Shown: in pieces, positions 8,495-13,707 of the stretch
How the letters are laid out: each line of letters begins with the position of its first letter
How positions within the stretch are numbered: the stretch's first letter is position 1
Assembly: GCA_004151065.3 (NCBI GenBank)
Contig: NWUY0300015123.1
Coordinates: forward strand, 59,820 to 73,526
From: Larix sibirica
Taxonomy: Eukaryota > Streptophyta > Pinopsida > Pinales > Pinaceae
Length of the DNA: 13,707 bases
Direction: 5' to 3'
Made by a program: the position numbers and the translations under genes
The notes under the pieces: model-generated
Seen by the model: only the letters and a program-made list of their open reading frames with translations
Databases searched by the model: none
Told to the model about the DNA's origin: nothing

Positions 8495-9190
8495 TGATCT
8501 AAAATGTATTTATTGATACAAGTAACGTATGAATTTATTGATACTCTATATGGAAAAGATTACAATTTGGGACATCTTAGAGATGGTCTTGATTTTGTCA
8601 AATTTGAAATCAACTTTCAATTATTACTGGGGCCTTAAACAACATTTTTGGGGATTTTTGTAGATGAGGGCTATTATAGGATTGCCTCATCGAAGGTAAA
8701 AATTGTTCTTCTCATTAATATTTTTCCAACATGTTAGTTTTCACCTCAAATAGAGTTTGTATGCACAAGTCATGGCTCTAGCAATGTAACAGTTCAAATA
8801 TTCCCCATATGTCCTAGTGGTGACCATTGCATCTCACCATAATTCAAAAATGGAGTTATTAGTGTGGGAATGCACTAGAGACCTCTAAACAAAAAATGGG
8901 TGGAAAGGATTCACTTTCTTACTAACTATCAATGGTTCCATAGTATGAGGAGTACAGAGGAAATTCTAACATAGCAGAGAGACGAAAGAATATTGTAGAG
9001 GAATGTAGAAGACCTTAGTGTCTCATAATTTGACAATAAACTTAATATAGCTTTGTATTCTATATTGTAATTGCCATCACATAAGATAAAAGGCACAATC
9101 CTTCATTGAATATTGGTTTTCCCATATGGGTTTCTTGAGTAAATATTTATATTCCATGGTGTGGTTTTCTAATTGTAGTCTATTTCATGT
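8495..9190 (+). repeat. 3' LTR of the plus-strand gypsy element, right end uncertain
   Basis: The LTR begins at TGATCTAAAATG, just after the polypurine tract. The body is non-coding and AT-rich. At about 9115-9135 it has GGTTTTCCCATATGGGTTTC, the same type of R-region inverted motif as in the LTR-like segment at 440-465. A CA end is plausible near 9190 but no matching inverted terminus was seen, so that end is a guess. Confidence 0.55.
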
Positions 9191-10453
9191 CACGGTAGTT
9201 AAAGCTCTAAATGTTGTGTTTTTTATTTTTTTTTAAAGCATTATCAACACAAAATGATAGTTGCACAATCAAGCATATGCCCATTGTAATTGTTTCAACT
9301 TTATTTTAGTGGGACAACCACTGGATTATCCAATGTGGTTTACAAAGCATTTCAAGTCTTTATAATCTATAGCCAATATGCCCTAGTAGTCTTCAGAACG
9401 ATGATCTATCAAGTCTCGTTCTTTGACCAATAATCTCCAATTAAAACCATCATAGGGTGAAAATCAACTCTTTGAGATTGTTTTTTTCCCATTAAACAAA
9501 AATTAGAATAAAATGATTACAAGGAAAATAAAAAAATAATGTATCTTCTTGATATAATAAAAAATAGATAAAATATGGCTACATGCCTTCGAAAGAGATC
9601 TTTGTGACTTTGCTCGCAACCATCTAACAAATAAATGAAACTCATTTAATACACTATATTTTGCTCACATTTTAACATCTTAGACAATAGAGAAAAAATG
9701 GCCATTTGATTCGAAAGAGGGGCACCTCCACCTACCATGAATAACGATGTCATCATGATCCATTATGTGTAAACCAACAACTTATGCACTGATAAGTACC
9801 ACATCCACTATACCCATATACCATGAAATCTCAACGAGATATACCAAATGAAAATAAAGAGACTTTATTGGAAAAAATACTTTAGCCATACAACAATTAA
9901 TTTCAAAACCCGTGTCGATGACCTTCAAAACAGAAAGCTTAACAAGTCAACAAATGTATCAATTGTTGGAGATCCATCAAACACTAATAGCAACGATGAC
10001 CTCATTGAAGAGTTAGGGTCACATTTTATTAGGCCCACACTTTGAATATAGGGAGCGATGCAAGAGAGGAGAGATAGTTCAATAGAATGGGATGCTTGTG
10101 GATCTAAAAAACTATATCTTATTAGGGTTATGAGACATGCATGTAGGAATGTTCTTCTATAGTTCAGGGGGGATCTAGGATCTAGGATCTAGATGTTCAA
10201 TGTTATACCTTTGTTAAGGTTATGAGGCATGTCAAGTGCAAATGGTGCCCAATGATGCTAGGAAATAAGATTACAATTAGGAGCCTATACTTTTCAAAGG
10301 AATACAAAGCAACTTGAAGGATTCTTACTAATTCAAACATTATTTTCAAAGAAGCATATGAAGAAAGTTTGATTTTGTTGTTTTTATTTCTTAGTTTTTT
10401 GAAATTAGAGTGTTTTGTTTGTAATGAGTTTTGAATTCGGTATTGCAATTCTT
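9191..10453. other. Unassigned stretch, no gene or element recognised
   Basis: About 1.26 kb of AT-rich sequence without recognisable coding motifs on either strand. The two short frames here (9848-10045 on + and 10203-10448 on -) have no domain features. By position, the right part may be the 3' end of the element whose LTR starts at 10463. A 7-bp triplication and a pair of diverged direct repeats (TTATGAGACATG at about 10129 and TTATGAGGCATG at about 10220) occur near its end. Confidence 0.5.
10171..10191. repeat. GGATCTA triplication
   Basis: Three perfect head-to-tail copies of the 7-mer GGATCTA. Probably replication slippage; too short for functional inference. Confidence 0.9.
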
Positions 10454-10462
10454 AAGTGGGGA
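10454..10462 (+). other. Probable polypurine tract
   Basis: AAGTGGGGA immediately precedes TGTTA at 10463. This is the usual form of the tract before a 3' LTR in plant copia-type elements. Confidence 0.5.
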
Positions 10463-10780
10463 TGTTAAAATATAAGGCTTACATATCTAATAAAGTTACC
10501 TTAGTGGCTTAGGCTATAAAAGTTAGGGTTTCTAATTATTATTAGTTTTTAGGATTTTGGAAAATTAAGGCCTCTTGAGCTCTATATAAGGTAAATCTTA
10601 TTGTAATAGTGTAAGTGTTCCTGTAATATAATATTGTGTTACTATGGGTATCTCTATCTCAATTGTATTTAGGATTTCATGATTTAATTAATTAGCTTCT
10701 TGGTAATATCAACTTCAATTAACCACTGCTTGATATGTTCATAACCTAGAGCATATCGGAGGAAACTTTCTACATGGGGT
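10463..10780 (+). repeat. Short LTR (probable copia-type 3' LTR), right end uncertain
   Basis: It starts with TGTTAAAATATAAGG directly after a polypurine tract. It contains a TATA box (TATATAAG, 10583-10590) about 120 bases in, then T-rich R/U5-like sequence. The end is unclear. A candidate is the CTTTCTACA at about 10773, since many plant LTRs end this way before TGG. The sequence after it (TGGGGTTCCTCC) is not a good primer site, which agrees with a 3' rather than a 5' LTR. No coding remnant of the element is visible upstream. Confidence 0.5.
10583..10590 (+). promoter_or_regulatory. TATA box in the short LTR
   Basis: TATATAAG in the context CTCTATATAAGG, preceded by a GC-richer patch, is a standard plant LTR core promoter arrangement. 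Activity is inferred. Confidence 0.45.
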
Positions 10781-10921
10781 TCCTCCACAAGTTTCTCATA
10801 AACCCATATATCCATATTAAATGCAATTATCAGTTGTAAGTATGAGAGCTAGCGTTTTACAACAAAAATAAGAGGAACTTAAATTCAATGGACTTTCATT
10901 GTTTCACTAGGGTTTGATGTC

Positions 10922-11021
10922 AAACTTCCTCAACACTACACAAAATTGCTATTATAACCCATTTCAAAAATGCCTCTACTACTTTACTTCTGATGGTAGT
11001 GATGCTACTGCAATATAGTTC
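10922..11021 (-). repeat. Leader repeat block 1 (unit A)
   Basis: First of three diverged copies of a ~90-100-bp block. On the + strand it reads ACTTCCTC, CTATTATAACCC, TTCAAAAATG, CTACTAC and TTCTGATGG, then ends near TAGTTC. It lies 60-odd bases from a decayed primer-site-like sequence, the same arrangement as block 3, so it is probably the leader of an older, related minus-strand element. Confidence 0.6.
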
Positions 11022-11082
11022 CCGGGAGAAGAAAAAATAGCAGCACATGATTATATGCTAAAAAAATATTCCACGTGCCGAA

Positions 11083-11345
11083 ATTGTTCCCTGAATACCA
11101 CTTGATAGGTATAATATCCACCAAGAGCCGTATGCCATCAAATATCATTGAGATATGCATAATGGAAATCAAGAAAAATTATATTAGCCACCCTATTTGA
11201 TATTTCATTGAGCACTCTACTAACCACTTCAAGGGGGAAACCTTCAAATAGTATCAAAGACACAACATATTATAATCAATCATCCACGATGACTTCTAGT
11301 ACTAGCACAACTTAACATAAGATGACCATAGCCTGGATAATCCTC
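11083..11345 (-). repeat. Diverged partial LTR with primer-site remnant (unit A)
   Basis: The AATTGTTCCCTGAATACCACTT at about 11081-11102 matches the primer-site region of unit B (AATTGTTGCTCCAATACCACTT) with a few changes. It is followed by a TG at 11103 that would be the LTR edge. Shared blocks then follow in the same order as in unit B: a CCACCCTATT motif, an ACTCTACTAACCACTTCAAG stretch, and GGGGGAAACCTTC then ATAGTATCAAAGAC. After about 11300 the match fades. It is probably an older copy of the same LTR family, shortened by deletion. Confidence 0.5.
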
Positions 11346-11433
11346 AATGAGAAGCTCTCATATATCCATGGTTAATGGATCTTCCTTTTTGGGTGGTTTT
11401 TGGGGCTCTAACTTGAAATGGTTATAAATTTTG

Positions 11434-11527
11434 TGATACTTCTTAAAATCGCTATTATAAATCCCAATTCAAAAATGATGCTACAACTATGCTTCTAATG
11501 GCACTAATTCAGCTACAATCTAGTTCA
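11434..11527 (-). repeat. Leader repeat block 2 (unit B)
   Basis: Second copy of the leader block: CTATTATAAATCCCAATTC then AAAAATG, CTACAACTATGCTTCTAATG and GCACTAATTCAGCTACAATC on the + strand. It lies roughly 165-180 bp from block 3 in the same direction, so the leader of unit B carries a tandem repeat. Confidence 0.6.
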
Positions 11528-11598
11528 TAAGCATAGGAAATCCTACAGCAAGATGCTTGTTCATTATGCCTTACAAGTTGCAACTTAAAATGCTTGCA

Positions 11599-11701
11599 AC
11601 TTCCTCCATAAAAATTAGGATAATTATTACAATCCCAAATCGAAAAATGTCACCACTACTACACTTTTAATGGCACTAGTGTAACTATTATTTGGGTTCC
11701 A
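11599..11701 (-). repeat. Leader repeat block 3 (unit B)
   Basis: Third copy: ACTTCCTCCATAAAAATT, ATTACAATCCCAAATCG, CACTACTACACTTTTAATGG and CACTAGTGTAACTATTA on the + strand. It lies about 90 bases from the primer-binding site of the LTR at 11810, hence in the 5' leader of a minus-strand element. Confidence 0.6.
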
Positions 11702-11789
11702 AGCAAAGAGAAAACCACATGTCTAGATAATTGGCAAAATAAAATTTAGACAAAAAGAAAAAAAGAAAAAAACCTTCCACTTTGCTCTA

Positions 11790-11808
11790 ATTGTTGCTCC
11801 AATACCAC
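11790..11808 (-). other. Primer-binding site, initiator-Met tRNA-like
   Basis: On the minus strand the LTR end TTAACA is followed by two bases and then TGGTATTGGAGCAACAATT. The plant initiator-Met primer site is TGGTATCAGAGC, so the first 12 bases match at all but two positions. Its place directly beside the LTR end fixes the element's direction: LTR on the right, internal region running left. Confidence 0.7.
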
Positions 11809-11828
11809 TTGTTAAGATCCAAAGTGCA

Positions 11829-11858
11829 TAATAATAAAAATAATAATAATAACAATAA
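11829..11858. repeat. ATA/AAT trinucleotide microsatellite
   Basis: Interrupted run of ATA/AAT triplets within the U5-side part of the LTR. Its length is probably variable between individuals. Confidence 0.8.
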
Positions 11859-11904
11859 ATTCAATTGGAAGCTATAAGATTTATATTTTCCACCCTATTC
11901 TTGA

Positions 11905-12320
11905 GAAGGAATCTCTCATAGCCATTTTTAGGGGGGAAACCTCCAATACAAATACCAAAGCCCTATAGATAAGGATTCCATGATAACATAATGAGTCCAT
12001 CCTTATATATAGATAACCAAGCTACCCTAACCCTAATCCACCACTATGAAGATAAGGGAAACACTCCTAACCACGCTGAGGGGGAAACCTTTGTACAAAT
12101 GCAAAATCCCAATAGATAAAAATTCCATGATTACATGAGGACTCCATCCTTATCTATAGACAGTAAAGCCAAACTAACTCTAAGGGGTAACTCTACTAAC
12201 CAATTCAAGGGAGCAACCTCTAATACAAATGGCAGAACCAAATAGATAAACATTCCATGACTATACTAGGACACCTTTATTTATAGTTAGCCAACCCAGC
12301 CCAACCCTAATCCATGACCT
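11905..12320 (-). repeat. Three-unit tandem repeat inside the LTR (period ~130-148 bp)
   Basis: Two anchors recur in the same order. The GGGGAAACCT-type motif has its last six bases at 11937, 12085 and 12214. ATTCCATGA-type motifs start at 11975, 12122 and 12252. Spacings are 147-148 and 129-130 bp; the first interval is longer because of extra sequence near 12030-12055. Each unit also has CTCTACTAACCA-type and CCTTAT-TATAG-type blocks. A partial fourth unit reaches about 12355. Confidence 0.75.
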
Positions 12321-12354
12321 CATTTAAGGACTATCCTAGTAGGCCTTATTTATA
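12001..12354 (-). promoter_or_regulatory. Four repeated TATA-like core motifs in the LTR
   Basis: On the minus strand, TATAAATAAGG (12344-12354), CTATAAATAAAGG (12274-12286), CTATAGATAAGG (12148-12159) and CTATATATAAGG (12001-12012) recur at the same place in each tandem unit. Three are preceded by a TTAG-G-GTT-rich stretch. The two flanking pairs match a TATAWAWA consensus best, while 12148-12159 is weaker. They could be alternative core promoters for a leftward transcript; activity is inferred only. Confidence 0.5.
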
Positions 12355-12478
12355 AATAATATAATGTACCTATATTAATTACTCGTCCACATTACATTAA
12401 TTGGCTACCATTCATATCCTCACATTAATTGTCATGGGCCTTTGGACATTTGTTACATCACAAGGTAGGATCTTAACA

Positions 12479-12933
12479 TACATATGTAGTTTTGTGTCAT
12501 CCTTCACACATTTCTAAGCATTGTTTGCTCCCAAAATTGGCTAGACTTGAGAAGGGAAATTGGTCGATTCGATTTGAGAACTTGAGAGTTTAGGAATATT
12601 TTATGAGAAATTGATCACAATAGTTGACAATATGGAATCAACAATGTGGACATGGAACCAAGCCAATTTACATTTGTCCTATTTGGCGTCATTACTTTCA
12701 CGATAGAATGGATCTTTTGAGGGTAAATCAATCATATTCTAAATGCATTCGTCAACATGGTCTCTAAGAGTTTGAAAAGAGAAACTACCTTTAAACGTAT
12801 AGAAGCCATTGCTTCCAGTTAGAATGATATATGTGAATTGTTTATTGCAATTAAAATCTCCAATGTTGGAATGTGAAGCTTGAATGATTGATATGCATAA
12901 AAGAATATCCCCAACTCAAGTTGTTGAAAAGAA
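12479..12933. other. Unassigned stretch
   Basis: About 450 bases of AT-rich DNA to the right of the LTR. No coding motif, RNA gene or element signature seen on either strand. Confidence 0.5.
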
Positions 12934-13013
12934 CCATGGATAGTTTTTTTGGAACAACCTGCATCAAGTATGTCCATGGATAGTTGCTTTGGAACAACCT
13001 ACATCAAGCATGT
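12934..13013. repeat. Tandem duplication of a 40-bp unit
   Basis: Units 12934-12973 and 12974-13013 both begin CCATGGATAG and end in a TCAAG-ATGT motif. They differ at four of 40 positions, so the duplication is fairly recent compared with the surrounding elements. Confidence 0.92.
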
Positions 13014-13104
13014 CCCTTGTAGTTCAATTGACCTAATCCTCAACTCAATAGACCCAAGTTTGGTGGGTGAGTCTATTAAAGATTTAGATGGGAGTGTAAG
13101 ACAC

Positions 13105-13335
13105 ATTCTTGAAGCTTAGCATACTATGAGATTCCAATGTGTAGATGGTTGTGCTGCTATTAAAAGCCAACTACACATGGTGAATCCCACATAATAATTC
13201 AAAGAAACACACAACGAAGCCCACATTGCAATTAAAAGCCAACTACACATGGTGATTCTTGAAGCTTAACATACAACATGGTTCCAATTCAACATGCCTA
13301 CATTGCAATTAAAAGCCAACTGCACACAATGAATG
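13105..13335. repeat. Degenerate ~75-bp tandem repeat, about three units
   Basis: ATTAAAAGCCAACTACACAT occurs at 13159 and 13231, with a variant (ACTGCACACAATG) at 13308, so the spacing is 72-77 bp. ATTCTTGAAGCTTA occurs at 13105 and 13255, about two periods apart. CATTGCA precedes the second and third copies. The block order suggests a higher-order pattern with a partly deleted middle unit. Confidence 0.8.
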
Positions 13336-13707
13336 CCCTAAGCTTACATATGCATGGGAATGTGCAACAAGGAAACTATGAAATGGGGAGCTGCTATATG
13401 AAAATGGTGTATTTTAATTTCAAAACTTGAATCCCATAATCTATGACATCCCAACATAAGCTAGCAAGGCAAGGCACAAAATAAGCAAAGATCCAACAAC
13501 TATAAAACCTAACCTTTATTTATTGAGTTCAATAGTTTTTAGTTTTTGAATTAGTGTCCTTGTTATTTTAGATTTAATTTTATTTAAAAATGTTTGTAAA
13601 CTAAGTCCTTTTTTGTTATATAGTGTTATAATGTTAAGTGCTAAAGTCTATGAACATCACTTAATATACCAGCCTAGATCCAAATCCTAGGCTCTATCAA
13701 GCGCCGA
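13336..13707. other. Unassigned AT-rich stretch to window end
   Basis: Non-coding, T-rich sequence with no open frame, RNA gene or clear terminus. Its composition recalls LTR or 3' UTR sequence of plant retroelements but no edge or motif supports a call. Confidence 0.4.

Larger units (their letters stand above)
11810..12478 (-). repeat. LTR (669 bp) with 11-bp perfect terminal inverted repeats (unit B)
   Basis: Its edges are TGTTAAGATCC (11810-11820) and GGATCTTAACA (12468-12478), exact reverse complements with the TG...CA ends of an LTR. A primer-binding site adjoins the left edge on the minus strand, so this is a 5' LTR of an element running leftward. It contains a degenerate tandem array (about 11905-12355), an ATA/AAT microsatellite (11829-11858) and several TATA-like motifs. 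The flank at 12479-12483 is TACAT. A second LTR with a matching duplication was not found. No coding region of this element was recognised to the left, only leader blocks. Confidence 0.82.

Noticed and set aside
9848-10045. 65-residue + strand frame as a small gene
   Set aside because: No start context, motif or neighbour supports it; a frame this short is expected by chance in sequence of this composition.
10203-10448. 81-residue minus-strand frame as a gene
   Set aside because: Low-complexity, Lys/Asn/Leu-rich, and directly before the polypurine tract of an LTR; no domain.
10934-10960. CACTACACAAAATTG as the terminal end of a CACTA (En/Spm) DNA transposon
   Set aside because: Only the first copy of the leader repeat has CACTACA. 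No matching inverted end, transposase trace or 3-bp target duplication was seen. The leader-repeat explanation covers it.
12029-12045. CCCTAACCCTAA as a telomere-like repeat
   Set aside because: The plant telomere unit is CCCTAAA; here only two CCCTAA copies occur, and they are part of the LTR tandem unit, appearing in diverged form in the other units.
10922-13335. CRISPR-like array because of several spaced repeats
   Set aside because: Repeats are few, diverged, of differing lengths and tied to LTR leaders or simple tandem duplication; the context is eukaryotic.
1-13707. tRNA, rRNA or other structured RNA genes
   Set aside because: No cloverleaf-type A/B box pair or rRNA core motif was noticed by eye on either strand; tRNAscan-SE and Rfam searches were not possible here.

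Overview
The window reads as plant nuclear intergenic DNA made almost entirely of old, decayed retrotransposons. It is AT-rich and has no intact open reading frame of gene length. Host genes, tRNAs, rRNAs and bacterial-type signals were not seen. The plant assignment rests on the element families: a Ty3/gypsy gag with three zinc knuckles, an L1-type LINE ending in an RNase H domain, and LTRs with an initiator-Met-like primer site. The degree of decay and nesting is what large gymnosperm (conifer-like) genomes show. That narrower placement is inference, not something the sequence proves.

Layout, left to right. Bases 1-640 hold a degenerate ~79-bp tandem repeat and then an LTR-like promoter/R region on the + strand. 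Bases ~650-5990 are one Ty3/gypsy element on the minus strand. In element order (right to left) it has a gag N-terminal region, a gag core, three zinc knuckles, a retropepsin and a reverse transcriptase. It is cut off near 650, after the RT palm and connection, so its RNase H and integrase are missing. Bases ~6010-7965 are a 5'-truncated LINE on the + strand (RT, C-terminal region, RNase H, 3' UTR). Bases ~7967-8474 are the integrase C-terminal tail of a second gypsy element on the + strand, followed by its polypurine tract and 3' LTR (8495 to about 9190). Bases ~9190-10440 are unassigned. A polypurine tract and a short LTR start at 10463. Bases 10920-12478 hold two related minus-strand LTR/leader units. 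The better preserved LTR (11810-12478) has perfect 11-bp terminal inverted repeats, an adjacent primer-binding site, and a degenerate tandem array that repeats a TATA-like motif four times. Bases 12480-13707 are non-coding, with a 40-bp duplication and a ~75-bp degenerate tandem repeat.

None of the proteins is functional: every domain carries stops, frameshifts or lost catalytic or ligand residues. The pieces do not work together as a pathway; they are layers of insertions. I found no convincing new biological system. The most unusual structure is the LTR with repeated promoter cores, together with the repeated leader blocks next to it.
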